From assembly GCF_000278255.1 (NCBI RefSeq), contig NZ_JH725082.1, positions 209,904 to 273,903 of the forward strand: a stretch of DNA of 64,000 nucleotides. The letters are read 5' to 3'. The first letter of the stretch is position 1; every line of letters begins with the position of its first letter. This DNA is from Bartonella melophagi K-2C. GTDB taxonomy: Bacteria > Pseudomonadota > Alphaproteobacteria > Rhizobiales > Rhizobiaceae. Below the pieces are notes generated by a model. That model searched no databases. It was not told the origin of the DNA and worked only from the letters and a program-made list of their open reading frames with translations. Made by a program: the position numbers and the translations under genes. Shown here piece by piece: positions 1 through 10,059 of the stretch.

Positions 1-1739
1 CGATTCGTCATTTGAACACGACCTTCTGTATTAACGTAAAGCCCTGATTTCTCAGTATAAGCTGATGCTGGCAAAATCACATCAGCAGCATGCGCACCAT
101 TATCACCATGGCTACCAATATAAATTGTAAAAGCCTTTTTATGGGTCAATTCCACTTCATCTGCACCAAGTAAAAATAAAACTTCACAAGTCTTAACAAT
201 ATTTTCAGTTCCAATTTTAGAAACAAAACCAATATCTAATCCCCCAACAGTCGAGGCAGCATTATGAAGCACACCAAATCCATTCCACTCTTTATTAAGA
301 GCACCAACAACATCAGATAATTTTGCGAGATTTTTTAAAACAGACAACCCCTCTTTACCTGAAACAGCAGCTTCCCCAATAAGAATAAGTGGACGTTTAG
401 CTTTTTTCAGAACATCAAAAAACGCATTCTTTCCACTAATGAGTGCACTCAACGCTTCAGTACCAGCCCCAAGATAAGAATATGGATAACGCAAATCAAC
501 TTGCTCTCCAATTAATGCAATTGGAAATTGCCCCATTCGTTGACGTTTTAAAATACGCGCATTTAAAACAGCAGCTTCAGTACGCGGATTAGACCCCACA
601 ATGAGTAATGCATCAGCTTGCTCAATACCTACAATAGTTGGATTAAAAATATAACTTGAGCGCCCTAATTCAGGTGATAAAGCCATACCTCTTTGACGAC
701 AATCAAATACCTTTGATCCTAGTGAAGTGAGCAATACTTTAAGCGCATACATTTCTTCAACAGACGCTAGGTCTCCTGCAATTGCACCAATTTTTTCTGC
801 TGTTGTCTTAGATACTGCCGTCTTAACACTCGCAAAAGCTTCTGACCAACTTGCAGGCTGAAGTTTTCCATTTTTGCGAACATATGGTTTATCAAGTCGC
901 TGAGTGCGCAGCCCATCCCAAATAAAACGCGTCTTATCAGAAATCCACTCCTCATTTACGTCTTGATTCGTACGTGGTATTATTCGCATAACTTCACGTC
1001 CCCGACTATCAATACGAATGGCACTACCAAGTGCATCCATCACATCAATTGATTCTGTCTTAGTTAATTCCCATGGACGCGCATGAAATGCATAAGGTTT
1101 TGAGGTTAAAGCACCCACCGGACAAAGATCAATAACATTCCCCTGTAATTCAGATGTCATTGCTTTTTCAAGATAGGTCGTAATTTCAGCATCTTCACCA
1201 CGACCAATTAAACCAAGCTCTGAAACACCTGCAACTTCTGTCGTAAAACGAACACAACGGGTGCAATGAATACACCGTGTCATAACAGTTTTTACAAGCG
1301 GACCGATATATTTATCTTCTACAGCACGCTTGTTTTCTGTATAACGAGAACAATCACGACCATAAAACATTGCTTGATCTTGAAGATCACATTCACCACC
1401 TTGATCACATACAGGACAATCTAGCGGATGATTAATAAGGAGAAACTCCATAACACCTTCACGAGCTTTTTTAACCATCTCTGTATTGGTAAATATCTCA
1501 GGTATTTCACCATTGGGGCCCAGTCGTAAATCGCGAACCTCCATCGCACAAGAAGCTTGAGGTTTTGGAGGAGCACCTTTGACCTCAACTAAACACATGC
1601 GACAATTTCCAGCAATTGACAAACTTTCATGAAAACAAAAACGTGGCACTTCAGCACCAGCAGCTTCAGCGGCTTGAAGCAATGTATAGTAGTCAGGAAC
1701 TTCAATCTCTTTACCATCAACTTTGATACTTATCATCAT
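1..1739 (-). CDS. nuoG: NADH-quinone oxidoreductase subunit G (partial, 3' end off window)
   Basis: This is the large iron-sulfur subunit of the complex I peripheral arm, carrying electrons from NuoF toward NuoB. About 579 N-terminal residues are visible, and the rest lies left of the window. Translation from ATG at 1739 (or the adjacent ATG at 1736) begins MMISIKVDGKEIEVPD, a 2Fe-2S ferredoxin domain with the cluster motif around SIAGNCRMCLVEVKG. It continues with HPLDCPVCDQGGECDLQ and CIHCTRCVRF for the 4Fe-4S clusters, then a molybdopterin-oxidoreductase-like domain. No stop interrupts the visible frame. It is the last visible gene of the minus-strand nuo run and starts about 60 nt after the nuoF stop. 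Identity is clear from motifs and operon position; the choice between the two ATGs is open. Confidence 0.95.
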   Translation of the reverse strand, partial: MMISIKVDGKEIEVPDYYTLLQAAEAAGAEVPRFCFHESLSIAGNCRMCLVEVKGAPPKPQASCAMEVRDLRLGPNGEIPEIFTNTEMVKKAREGVMEFLLINHPLDCPVCDQGGECDLQDQAMFYGRDCSRYTENKRAVEDKYIGPLVKTVMTRCIHCTRCVRFTTEVAGVSELGLIGRGEDAEITTYLEKAMTSELQGNVIDLCPVGALTSKPYAFHARPWELTKTESIDVMDALGSAIRIDSRGREVMRIIPRTNQDVNEEWISDKTRFIWDGLRTQRLDKPYVRKNGKLQPASWSEAFASVKTAVSKTTAEKIGAIAGDLASVEEMYALKVLLTSLGSKVFDCRQRGMALSPELGRSSYIFNPTIVGIEQADALLIVGSNPRTEAAVLNARILKRQRMGQFPIALIGEQVDLRYPYSYLGAGTEALSALISGKNAFFDVLKKAKRPLILIGEAAVSGKEGLSVLKNLAKLSDVVGALNKEWNGFGVLHNAASTVGGLDIGFVSKIGTENIVKTCEVLFLLGADEVELTHKKAFTIYIGSHGDNGAHAADVILPASAYTEKSGLYVNTEGRVQMTN

Positions 1740-1800
1740 TAATCCAGTCCGCAGATAATTTACCTAAACTCACATTTTATTATTCATTAGAATAAATTTT

Positions 1801-3108
1801 TTACTCTACTACTTCCAAAGCAACACTTTTGCTTTGAACCACGTTTCGCGTATAATCATCAATTCTTTGCTCAATCTCTGAACGAAAATTACGTATTAAT
1901 CCTTGCACAGGCCACGCCGCAGCATCACCAAGCGCACAAATAGTATACCCTTCAACCTGCTTAGAAACTTCAAATAAAAGGTCAATCTCACGTTTTTGAG
2001 CTCTTCCTTCAACCATGCGCTCTAAAAGGCGCATCATCCAACCAGTACCCTCACGACACGGCGTACACTGCCCACAACTTTCATGTTTGAAAAAAGCCGC
2101 TATACGCCAAATTGCCTTGATAATATCCGTTGATTTATCCATAACAATCACGCCACCTGTGCCAAAAGAAGATCCTACATCACGCATCCCATCAAAATCC
2201 ATGATTGCGTCTATCATGTCTTCACCCCGAACAACTGGGCAGGAAGCTCCACCTGGAATAACTGCTAAAAGATTATCCCATCCACCACGAATACCTCCTG
2301 TATGTTTTTCAATTAATTCACGGAAAGAAACACCTAGAGCTTCTTCAAATGTACAAGGGGCATTGACATGACCAGAAATCATAAACAACTTTGTTCCAAC
2401 ATTGTTTGAGCGACCGATTGATGAAAACCATGAAGCACCCCGACGCAAAATTGTTGGAATAACTGCAATGGATTCTACATTATTAACGATTGTTGGACAA
2501 CCATAAACTCCCATATTAGCAGGAAACGGCGGTTTAAGTCGAGGTTGCCCTTTTTTCCCTTCAAGACTTTCTAAAAGAGCTGTTTCCTCACCACAAATGT
2601 ACGCTCCAGCACCATGATGAACAATAATATCGCAAACATGCCCACATTTAGTCTTTTTACCAAGTAAACCAGCATTATAACATTCATCAATGGCAGCTTG
2701 AAGTGCTTCACGCTCACGAATATACTCACCACGAATATAGATAAAAGCAACATTTGCTCCTATTGCAAAAGTAGCAATAACACATCCTTCAATTAAAGTA
2801 TGAGGATCATGCCGCAAAATGTCACGATCTTTACATGTTCCAGGTTCTGATTCATCTGCATTCACAACTAAATAATGTGGTCGACCATCATTTTGCTTTG
2901 GCATAAAAGACCACTTCATACCAGTAGGAAAACCAGCACCACCACGACCACGCAAACCTGACTTTTTTACCTCATCAACAATCCAGTCACGGCCTTTTTC
3001 GACAATCGCCTTGGTACCATCCCAATGCCCACGCAGTATAGCACCTTTTAATGATTTATCCTTTAAACCATAAATATTAGTGAAAATGCGATCTTTATCA
3101 GTTAGCAT
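1801..3108 (-). CDS. nuoF: NADH-quinone oxidoreductase subunit F (NADH/FMN-binding)
   Basis: NuoF oxidises NADH, passes electrons to FMN and then to a 4Fe-4S cluster (N3) at the tip of the complex I peripheral arm. The 435-residue protein has the family's usual length. The glycine-rich [10 protein letters not shown] at residues 54-63 is the FMN/NADH-binding loop. [15 protein letters not shown] near residue 350 supplies three cluster cysteines, and the cysteine in GYTICALGD supplies the fourth. It lies between nuoE (143 nt upstream) and nuoG on the same strand. The wide gap from nuoE contains no gene. Nothing suggests loss of function. Confidence 0.97.
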   Translation of the reverse strand: MLTDKDRIFTNIYGLKDKSLKGAILRGHWDGTKAIVEKGRDWIVDEVKKSGLRGRGGAGFPTGMKWSFMPKQNDGRPHYLVVNADESEPGTCKDRDILRHDPHTLIEGCVIATFAIGANVAFIYIRGEYIREREALQAAIDECYNAGLLGKKTKCGHVCDIIVHHGAGAYICGEETALLESLEGKKGQPRLKPPFPANMGVYGCPTIVNNVESIAVIPTILRRGASWFSSIGRSNNVGTKLFMISGHVNAPCTFEEALGVSFRELIEKHTGGIRGGWDNLLAVIPGGASCPVVRGEDMIDAIMDFDGMRDVGSSFGTGGVIVMDKSTDIIKAIWRIAAFFKHESCGQCTPCREGTGWMMRLLERMVEGRAQKREIDLLFEVSKQVEGYTICALGDAAAWPVQGLIRNFRSEIEQRIDDYTRNVVQSKSVALEVVE

Positions 3109-3251
3109 ACCCCACCTTTTTCCCTAACATCGAATATGTTCTCAACATTTTCCTAAATCCAATAATTTTTCAGTATTTTTAAAAGATTTGTTATTGCTAC
3201 TAAAATATTTCTAAATAATCACTCTATTAATGAAGCGTTATTACTCTGTTT

Positions 3252-3914
3252 TTATTTTTTACTATTTTTTCTTGAAAGTTTTGATGATTTCTTCTTCCCC
3301 TCATTCTCATCAATTAAAGAAGTTAAACCATTTATAGGTTCTGATGATTTACGACCATTCTGCGGCCCTGCAGCTATATCAGAATTTTTTCCGGCCTCAA
3401 ATGCATCTATAATTTCTTCAAGACGTTCTGCTGTAAGATCTTCATAAGTATCTTTAAAAATCATAACCATTGGAGCATTAACACAAGCACCAAGACACTC
3501 TACCTCCTCCCATGACAAAGTTCCATCTTTGTTAGTAATAAAAGGTTCAGAATGAATTTTCTTTTGGCAAACTTTAATTAACTCACCAGAACCACGTAAC
3601 ATACAAGGAGTAGTACCACAAACTTGAATATGTGCTTTTGTTCCAACTGGCTTAAGCTGAAATTGAGTATAGAAAGTAGCAATTTCTAAAACGCGAATAT
3701 AAGCCATTGAAAGCATTTGAGCAATATACTCAATTGCAGCACGTGTTACCCAACCTTCTTGCTCTTGAGCACGCATTAAGAGGGGAATTACAGCTGACTG
3801 CTCACGCCCTACAGGATATTTTGCTATAGTATTTTGCGCCCACACTTGATTTTCTTTTGTAAAAGAAAATTCTAATGGTTGGTGAGCATCATCTGCAAGA
3901 CGACGTACAGACAT
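3252..3914 (-). CDS. nuoE: NADH-quinone oxidoreductase subunit E
   Basis: NuoE is the thioredoxin-like 2Fe-2S subunit that pairs with NuoF in the NADH dehydrogenase module of complex I. The four cluster ligands are visible as C99-x4-C104 (QVCGTTPCM) and C140-x3-C144 (ECLGACVNAP). Beyond about residue 165 there is a hydrophilic tail ending in a Lys/Ser-rich stretch; C-terminal extensions occur in alphaproteobacterial NuoE. The ATG overlaps the nuoD stop by one base (TAATG), suggesting translational coupling. Confidence 0.97.
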   Translation of the reverse strand: MSVRRLADDAHQPLEFSFTKENQVWAQNTIAKYPVGREQSAVIPLLMRAQEQEGWVTRAAIEYIAQMLSMAYIRVLEIATFYTQFQLKPVGTKAHIQVCGTTPCMLRGSGELIKVCQKKIHSEPFITNKDGTLSWEEVECLGACVNAPMVMIFKDTYEDLTAERLEEIIDAFEAGKNSDIAAGPQNGRKSSEPINGLTSLIDENEGKKKSSKLSRKNSKK

Positions 3915-5104
3915 TAGCGATCAACCTCCCCAAAAACAATATCAATTGAACCTAAAATAGCTGTTGCATCTGCAAGCATATGACCCCGAGTCAAAAAATC
4001 CATAGCTTGAAGATGAGCAAAACCAGGAGCACGCAATTTAACCCGATAAGGCTTATTTGTTCCATCAGAAACAAGATAAACACCAAATTCACCCTTTGGA
4101 GCTTCTACAGCAACATAAACTTCACCAGGAGGAGTATGAAACCCTTCCGTGTAAAGTTTAAAATGGTGAATAAGTGCCTCCATTGAATTTTTCATTTCAT
4201 TACGTTTTGGAGGAACGATTTTATGATTTAAATTTGAAACCGGTCCATTTCTTTCAGTACTAAGCAAGCGATTCACACATTGGCATATAATTTTTGCTGA
4301 TTGACGCATTTCTTCCATACGAATGAGATAACGATCATAACAGTCACTATTTTTGCCGACTGGAATATCAAATTCCATTTCATCATAACATTCATAAGGT
4401 TGACTTTTACGCAAATCCCACGGCACACCGGCACCGCGAATCATTACCCCAGAAAAACCACGAGACCAAGCCTCATCACTACTTACCACTCCAATATCTA
4501 CATTTCGCTGTTTAAAAATTCGATTTGGCGTTATAAGCGCATCAAGCTTATCAAGAGCAACAAGAAATGGATCAATAAAATTACCAATATCTTCAATTAA
4601 AGATTCCGGCAAATCTTTATGCACACCACCAGGACGAAAATAATTAGCATGAAGTCGTGCACCACATGCACGTTCATAAAAAATCATCAAACGTTCACGC
4701 TGCTCAAACCCCCAAAGTGGCGGTGTTAAAGCACCAACATCCATTGCTTGCGTTGTCACATTAAGTAAATGATTAAGAATACGTCCAATTTCAGAAAACA
4801 GAACACGGATTAGCTGCCCTCGTTTGGGAACCTCAATACCTAACAATTTTTCAATAGCAAGCACAAAAGCATGCTCTTGATTCATAGGAGCAACATAATC
4901 CAAACGATCCAAATAAGGACACGCCTGAAGATACGTTTTTGTTTCCATCAACTTTTCAGTACCACGGTGCAATAACCCAATATGCGGATCTACACGCTCA
5001 ACAACTTCACCGTCTAACTCAAGGACCATACGCAAAACACCATGCGCTGCAGGATGTTGAGGACCAAAATTAATATTAAAGTTTCGGACATTGACCTCAG
5101 CCAC
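3914..5104 (-). CDS. nuoD: NADH-quinone oxidoreductase subunit D (49 kDa)
   Basis: NuoD is the 49-kDa subunit that forms the quinone-reduction site of complex I together with NuoB. The protein reads [14 protein letters not shown] near the N terminus, then [10 protein letters not shown] and [11 protein letters not shown], all family hallmarks, and ends in the conserved [13 protein letters not shown] place the start at GTG 5104 (MAEVNVRNF...). The sequence AAGGAG sits six bases before this GTG but directly abuts the upstream in-frame TTG at 5110, so TTG would have no spacer. The resulting 396 residues fit the family. A gene-free gap of about 180 nt separates it from nuoC, while it overlaps nuoE by one base. 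Confidence 0.96.
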   Translation of the reverse strand: MAEVNVRNFNINFGPQHPAAHGVLRMVLELDGEVVERVDPHIGLLHRGTEKLMETKTYLQACPYLDRLDYVAPMNQEHAFVLAIEKLLGIEVPKRGQLIRVLFSEIGRILNHLLNVTTQAMDVGALTPPLWGFEQRERLMIFYERACGARLHANYFRPGGVHKDLPESLIEDIGNFIDPFLVALDKLDALITPNRIFKQRNVDIGVVSSDEAWSRGFSGVMIRGAGVPWDLRKSQPYECYDEMEFDIPVGKNSDCYDRYLIRMEEMRQSAKIICQCVNRLLSTERNGPVSNLNHKIVPPKRNEMKNSMEALIHHFKLYTEGFHTPPGEVYVAVEAPKGEFGVYLVSDGTNKPYRVKLRAPGFAHLQAMDFLTRGHMLADATAILGSIDIVFGEVDR

Positions 5105-5286
5105 AATCAACTCCTTGCTTTTTCAAAATATGTCCCTAATTGAATGTCAATAAAATTTTGCTTACTATATCGCAAAACACAAGATAACGCCTTACTACAT
5201 GGAAACATTTATACCCTTCCTACTTTAAAAGTATCCAATCATCTAAAAAACTGCCTGTTTCAGTGTCATTTTTGTCAGTTTTAATA

Positions 5287-5895
5287 TCATTTTTCGCCGT
5301 TTATCTTTTCATCACCCGGCAAAATATATTCAGCACCTTCCCAGGGTGAAAGAAAGTCAAAATTACGCATTTCCTGCCGCAAAATAACAGGTTCATAGAT
5401 TACTCGCTTAACTTCATTATCATAACGACATTCTACGAACCCCGTCACCGGAAAATCTTTACGCAAAGGATGCCCTTCAAACCCATAATCAGTCAGAATA
5501 CGCCTCAAATCTGGATGATCAGAAAATAAAATACCATACATATCGTACGTTTCACGCTCATACCACTCTGCTCCAGGATAAACTGAGCATGCAGAAGGAA
5601 TCGGCACATTTTCATCAGTCCGCACCTTAACACGTAATCGTAAATTATGACGAGGAGATAATAATTGATAAGAGACATCAAAGCGTTTGTCTCGAGAAGG
5701 ATAATCAACGCCACTAATGTCTGTAATATTAACAAACTGACAGCGAGAATCATCACGCACAAACATTAAGACATCAGTAATCGCATCAAGACGTGACACA
5801 ATCGTCAATTCGCCAAATGCAAAAACACTTTCTTCTAATTTATCCCCTAATTGATTCTTCAAATAGGCAGAAAGCTCATTTAATGATTCAAACAT
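5287..5895 (-). CDS. nuoC: NADH-quinone oxidoreductase subunit C (30 kDa)
   Basis: NuoC is a structural subunit of the complex I connecting module. The C-terminal half carries the 30-kDa subunit signature ([11 protein letters not shown], then [20 protein letters not shown]). It is a separate NuoC and not an NuoCD fusion, as expected in alphaproteobacteria. GTG at 5898 immediately precedes ATG at 5895; I chose the ATG, and a GAGG lies about 9 nt upstream of it. It follows nuoB with a short gap. Confidence 0.95.
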   Translation of the reverse strand: MFESLNELSAYLKNQLGDKLEESVFAFGELTIVSRLDAITDVLMFVRDDSRCQFVNITDISGVDYPSRDKRFDVSYQLLSPRHNLRLRVKVRTDENVPIPSACSVYPGAEWYERETYDMYGILFSDHPDLRRILTDYGFEGHPLRKDFPVTGFVECRYDNEVKRVIYEPVILRQEMRNFDFLSPWEGAEYILPGDEKINGEK

Positions 5896-5908
5896 CACCC
5901 TAAAGCCT

Positions 5909-6490
5909 CTATCGCTCTATAGACCCAGTACGACGGATTTTCTTCTGCAACAACAATATACCGTAAAGCAATGCCTCTGCTGTAGGAGGACACCCTGGAA
6001 CATAAATATCTACCGGCACTATACGATCACATCCACGCACGACTGAATAAGAATAGTGATAATAGCCACCACCATTTGCACACGACCCCATAGATATCAC
6101 ATAACGCGGCTCAGGCATTTGATCATAAACTTTACGTAAAGCAGGCGCCATTTTATTGGTTAAAGTACCAGCAACCACCATCACATCTGATTGACGCGGT
6201 GAAGCGCGCGGTGCATATCCAAAACGCTCATTATCATAATGAGGCATTGAGCACTGCATCATCTCAACAGCACAACAAGCCAAACCAAAACTCATCCACA
6301 TCAATGAGCCAGTACGCGCCCAAGTTATCAAAGTATTTGCTGAGGTTACTAAAAAACCCTTATCAGACAATTCAGCATTTATATCATGAAAAAATTTATC
6401 ATGAGAATCTATCAATTCACCAGCACTCAACTCCGCCATTTCTTTCGATTTTGGAGTTATAACTGTTGAATTATTTAATATTAATCCCAT
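5909..6490 (-). CDS. nuoB: NADH-quinone oxidoreductase subunit B
   Basis: NuoB carries the terminal 4Fe-4S cluster N2 that reduces quinone. The four ligands are C72-C73 ([12 protein letters not shown]), C137 ([10 protein letters not shown]) and C167 ([11 protein letters not shown]), the unusual tandem-cysteine arrangement of this subunit. The 193 residues include an N-terminal extension of about 45 residues before the conserved core, common in alphaproteobacteria. The start overlaps the end of nuoA by 10 nt. Confidence 0.97.
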   Translation of the reverse strand: MGLILNNSTVITPKSKEMAELSAGELIDSHDKFFHDINAELSDKGFLVTSANTLITWARTGSLMWMSFGLACCAVEMMQCSMPHYDNERFGYAPRASPRQSDVMVVAGTLTNKMAPALRKVYDQMPEPRYVISMGSCANGGGYYHYSYSVVRGCDRIVPVDIYVPGCPPTAEALLYGILLLQKKIRRTGSIER

Positions 6491-6849
6491 TCAAGGGCTC
6501 CCTTTTTCCACTCATATATAAATCCAATCGTCAAAATTGCTAAAAATATCATCATTGACCAAAAACCCAACATACCTATTGAACCAAACGAAACAGCCCA
6601 AGGAAAAAGAAAAGCAATTTCAAGATCAAAGATAATAAACAAAATTGAAACCAAATAAAACCGAATATCAAATTTCATGCGAGCGTCATCAAAAGAGTTA
6701 AACCCGCACTCATAAGCTGATAATTTTTCCGGATCGGGAGCATGATAAGCCACAATATAAGGTGTAATTAAAAGAGCTCCCGCAATAACTGCTGAAACAA
6801 TAATAAAAATCAACACTGGTAAGTAAGAACTCAATAAATGAGTCATCAT
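6481..6849 (-). CDS. nuoA: NADH-quinone oxidoreductase subunit A
   Basis: NuoA is a small membrane subunit at the junction of the complex I arms. The 122-residue protein has three hydrophobic helices (about 8-30, 65-85 and 92-112). The loop [20 protein letters not shown] between the first two is the family signature and holds the conserved cysteine. It is the first nuo gene on this strand, so the operon promoter should lie in 6850-7150. The sequence GCGGAAG precedes the double ATG. Confidence 0.96.
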   Translation of the reverse strand: MMTHLLSSYLPVLIFIIVSAVIAGALLITPYIVAYHAPDPEKLSAYECGFNSFDDARMKFDIRFYLVSILFIIFDLEIAFLFPWAVSFGSIGMLGFWSMMIFLAILTIGFIYEWKKGALEWD

Positions 6850-7154
6850 CTTCTTCCGCTTTAATAAAGTACCTGAAGTAACGTAATTATTTGATATTGT
6901 CTAGATAAGCACTAAATTATCATAATTGTCCCGCTACTCCCGCTCGTACAGCTTCAACAGGCATGCCGTGCAATTTTTTCTTATTAATATAGGTACAGCA
7001 GTGCGAAAAAAGACGCAAGCCCCTATTCTCAGAAACTATACAAATAAAGGAAAAATTGAAATGTTAAAAAGAATTTTATAGCCAACACTAAATTTAGTAC
7101 TTTGCGAATGAAACATGCACACTACAAGAGCAAATTAGGAAAGACACTATAAAA
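6850..7154. other. Intergenic region upstream of nuoA
   Basis: About 300 bases between nuoA and tRNA-Asp. The nuo promoter should be here, but I see no convincing -35/-10 pair. A patch around 6925-6985 is less AT-rich than its surroundings. On the minus strand, one frame from about 7055 down to the TGA at 6920-6922 is open for about 45 codons without a good start (see findings). Confidence 0.5.
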
Positions 7155-7231
7155 TGGCGCGAGTGACGGGGCTCGAACCCGCGACCTCCGGCGTGACAGG
7201 CCAGCACTCTAACCAACTGAGCTACACCCGC
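7155..7231 (-). tRNA. tRNA-Asp (GTC)
   Basis: The minus strand folds as a cloverleaf. The acceptor GCGGGTG pairs with CACTCGC, followed by discriminator G and an encoded CCA. The D arm contains GCTCAGTTGGTTAGAG, the anticodon loop reads CTGTCAC (anticodon GTC), and the T arm contains GGTTCGAGCC. The length is 77 nt. Confidence 0.95.
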
Positions 7232-7423
7232 GCACTTCTTTCGAACCAATTATTTAAGCTGGTGTAAGAGGTTCATTCGTTTCTGTCAAGCATTCTTAAT
7301 GCGTTTTTTCAAAAAAATAAAAATTTAACATCCTTAAAAAATATCAAATAAAAATATCTTTTATTCTTGCGTTTAAATAAAATTTTCCTTAAAAAGCTTT
7401 CGTCCAATGATAAATCATTGATT

Positions 7424-7499
7424 GGGCGATTAGCTCAGCTGGTAGAGCGCCTCGTTTACACCGAGGATGTCGGGAGTTCGAGTCTCTCATTGCCCACCA
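7424..7499 (+). tRNA. tRNA-Val (TAC)
   Basis: A 76-nt cloverleaf. The acceptor GGGCGAT pairs with ATTGCCC, followed by ACCA. The D arm is GCTCAGCTGGTAGAGC, the anticodon loop is TTTACAC (anticodon TAC) between the arms CCTCG and CGAGG, and the T arm contains GAGTTCGAGTCTC. It is divergent from tRNA-Asp. Confidence 0.95.
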
Positions 7500-7639
7500 T
7501 ATATTTTCATCTTCTTACATTACTATTTTTAAGTTTAAAGACAAAATAATAAAGTCAAAGTTTAAAGTTTTTCAGTTCTCTTCTTGTTATAATTATAGTG
7601 ATTCTTTTCCCCTGGCTTTTTGGAAAAGCACAGCAAAAG

Positions 7640-7676
7640 ATAAAAATAAAAAGCTCTATCATATGATGGAGCTTTT
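7640..7676 (-). terminator. Intrinsic terminator of the Hbp-like gene
   Basis: An almost perfect inverted repeat AAAAGCTC...GAGCTTTT spans 7649-7676, with one G-U pair inside the stem. On the minus strand it is followed by a T-rich run (7648 down to 7640). It lies 26 nt after the stop of the Hbp-like gene. Confidence 0.75.
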
Positions 7677-7701
7677 AAAGTGATTTGAGTCATATAACAA
7701 A

Positions 7702-8772
7702 TTAGAATTTATAAGCGACACCAACCCGAAAATCATTGGTCTGGTAACTAAGTTCTAGTTTATCCTTAACAAATTTCTGCTTGCCAAAATCTGAATAACG
7801 ATATTCCGCACGTAAAATGACATTATCAGCCATCGCAAAATCAATACCACCACCAACGGTATAACCCACCATCATTTTTGTATCCAGTAAGTCAGACAAA
7901 TTTTCTTTTTGATGGCCCATCTCAAGTGATCGCGAAAAAATACTTTGAAGCCGTGTATAAGCAATACCGCCAGCAACATAAGGCATAATATGATCAGCAG
8001 CAAAACCTATACGTATTCGTGTAGCACCAGACCATTCTTGTTTTAAAGTATAACTACACGTTTTAACAATTTCTGCTATTTGGGTGAATTGCTCCATTTC
8101 CCCATCATCATGTGCACTTCTTGAGATTGTTAGCGCTTGTTGTTGATTAGAAAGTCCTTCACTACCATTACGGTGGGAGGAACTACTCCTCCTTACTCTT
8201 GATAATTGACTTGATGAAGCACTAATTTCTCGCGATATAGATGTATCATTTAAGTCACGCTCTACCCTTTCTTGTACTTGCTCTTCCTCTTCTATTCCTT
8301 CTAGGCTTAATGCTTCAAATGTTTTTTTAGAAACAATTTTTGTATCCTGTTTATTAGACCAAACGATATCTGTATCAACACCTAGAATAAGACTGTTCCC
8401 TAGATCAACGTTGGCTCCTGTATAAAAACCACCCATGAAACCAGAAAGTTGAGGTATTGTATCTTTTTCAACTGGAGTCCATTCTCTCGTACTGGGACCT
8501 TTTTTAGCGTATAAATTGATTCCTGTTTTACCTGAAAAGCCACCAATCTGCCCTCCAAGATAAAAACCACTCCAAGAGAAAGTTGGTGCAGAAATAACTG
8601 GTGGAACATCAAAATTAGGACTCATTTCAACAGGTGATGAAATTTGCCTTGATGCTTGAGGAGCTGAAACAACGGGCCTCGACTCTCGAGGTACCATAAT
8701 ATCTGCCGCTTGTGCTACAGAAGCTGTAAATAGAGTGATGATAGATGTGCTGATTAAACATTTTGTGTTCAT
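7702..8772 (-). CDS. Outer-membrane beta-barrel protein, Bartonella hemin-binding (Hbp/Pap31, Omp25/31) type
   Basis: A 356-residue surface protein. Residues 1-22 form a signal peptide ending AQA, followed by a proline-rich segment, then WSGFYLGGQIGG, the typical first strand of Omp25/31-like barrels. The C terminus, EYRYSDFGKQ to FRVGVAYKF, ends in phenylalanine as expected for outer-membrane insertion. Bartonella has a multigene family of such hemin-binding proteins; that assignment is by resemblance, and I cannot say which paralogue this is. Residues about 150-235 form a hydrophilic Glu/Ser/Arg-rich insert with little barrel character, probably an enlarged surface loop. The gene is monocistronic, with its own promoter-like sequence and terminator. 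CGGAGTAACTC precedes the ATG. Confidence 0.85.
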   Translation of the reverse strand: MNTKCLISTSIITLFTASVAQAADIMVPRESRPVVSAPQASRQISSPVEMSPNFDVPPVISAPTFSWSGFYLGGQIGGFSGKTGINLYAKKGPSTREWTPVEKDTIPQLSGFMGGFYTGANVDLGNSLILGVDTDIVWSNKQDTKIVSKKTFEALSLEGIEEEEQVQERVERDLNDTSISREISASSSQLSRVRRSSSSHRNGSEGLSNQQQALTISRSAHDDGEMEQFTQIAEIVKTCSYTLKQEWSGATRIRIGFAADHIMPYVAGGIAYTRLQSIFSRSLEMGHQKENLSDLLDTKMMVGYTVGGGIDFAMADNVILRAEYRYSDFGKQKFVKDKLELSYQTNDFRVGVAYKF

Positions 8773-8811
8773 GAGTTACTCCGAAGATAATGTTGAGAAC
8801 CACATAATGAT

Positions 8812-8840
8812 ACATTATCCTCATTACATAATCTTTTCAA
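8812..8840 (-). promoter_or_regulatory. Putative sigma-70-type promoter of the Hbp-like gene
   Basis: On the minus strand TTGAAA (8840-8835) and TAATGT (8817-8812) are separated by 17 bases, about 40 nt upstream of the ATG. Predicted by eye. Hemin-responsive control is known for Bartonella hbp genes, but I do not identify an operator. Confidence 0.45.
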
Positions 8841-9457
8841 AAAGAGCTATAATAAAAATGACACAATCATAAAAAATAAGTTCTATAGAACTTTAAATAG
8901 TGAACTTGCTTATAAGTCAGGAAATTGTGAATGAAGGGAAATTTTATCACGGCTTCCAAAAATGCTAACAATAAAACGATTCTTATATCAAAAACTAAAC
9001 CATAATTTTTGCTATATTAGCCTTCGTATTGGCTTTCTCATACAAATTTATATCAATGATTTCATACTATATATGACAACAATTCATAATAATAATACAA
9101 TGTGTTTTATATGATTTTAGTAATAAAATGCATTGCGAATAGAATTCGTTATCCTATTTTTCAAACTGAATTATGAAATTATTCATTTTTAAAATTGTAA
9201 CTGCACCAATATGGCCAGAATTAAACGCTACCGTATAAATCTATGAAATAACGAGTGTAAAAATTACGTTATGTATTGGTGATTCATTCAACCGATTGAA
9301 ATGCGTAATGAAACCCAAATGAACTATTTCATAAATATAAATCAGCTTTGAAATTTAAGATATTTTTCCTAAGTGAAATATACTTTATATAACATAGTTT
9401 GCAAAATAGCTTTGGAGATATTTTATGCTAGATGTATTAAATGCACCTGCTTATTCT
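8841..9457. other. Gene-free AT-rich region
   Basis: About 600 bases between the Hbp-like gene's promoter and the lemA remnant. No frame on either strand shows recognisable protein similarity. No strong hairpins seen. Confidence 0.5.
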
Positions 9458-10043
9458 ATGACAAAAATGTTAAGATGATTTTCAAGTGCCATTTTATTAA
9501 CATTTTTAAGTGGTAATCAATAATATAATATCAACAAGTCAAAGAAAAGCATATGTGGCATGAAGTAATGTTCTCAATCAATATCAGCGCCGCGCGGATC
9601 TCATTCCTAATTTCGTAGAAATTGCCAAAGCTTATGTATCCCATGAGCAAACTGTCCTTACTGGTGTTATTGGAAGCACGTGCAAAAGCAACGCAAATAA
9701 CCACATTAACGCCGATATATTGAATAACCCACAAATTATGCAACACTACCTCAATAGCCAAACTAATTTGTCGAGTGCATTTTTATGTCTTATGGCTGTT
9801 GTTGAAAACCATCTTGATCTCAAAGCGAATCAAAATTTTCTTACTCTTCAATCGCAATTAGAAAAAACTGAAAATCGTATTTCTGTTGCTCGCCGTGATT
9901 ATATTGAGGCAGTACGTGTATACAATACTGCACTAAAAACAATGCCAACAATGATTTGGGCAAAATTATGGTTTCATGACGCTAAACCTATGCAAATATT
10001 TATTATTGATACTCAACAAAAACCGAAGGTTAATTTCAATTAG
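9458..10043 (+). pseudogene. lemA: LemA family protein, degraded
   Basis: Remnant of a LemA-type membrane-anchored coiled-coil protein. From ATG 9458 the reading is MTKMLR-stop, then AILLTFLSG (the signal/anchor segment). Another frame gives a stop where a tryptophan is expected, then NQYQRRADLIPNFVEIAKAY and SHEQTVLTG. A further shift leads into a 107-codon frame (9720-10043) with LKANQNFLTLQSQLEKTENR and YIEAVRVYNTALKTMP, the LemA C-terminal hallmarks, ending PKVNF. At least two nonsense codons and one frameshift or internal loss are visible. The open 3' part is unlikely to be translated on its own. It is followed directly by a broken TPM-domain gene, the usual lemA partner. Confidence 0.88.
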
Positions 10044-10059
10044 AAGATTAGTTTCAACA

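Noticed and set aside
2015-2371. 118-codon plus-strand frame inside nuoF
   Set aside because: Antisense to the conserved NuoF C terminus, no domain or start signal.
7155-7499. tRNA pair as an integration hot spot
   Set aside because: No integrase and no duplicated tRNA 3' end nearby; the flanking lemA-TPM decay does not need an integration event.
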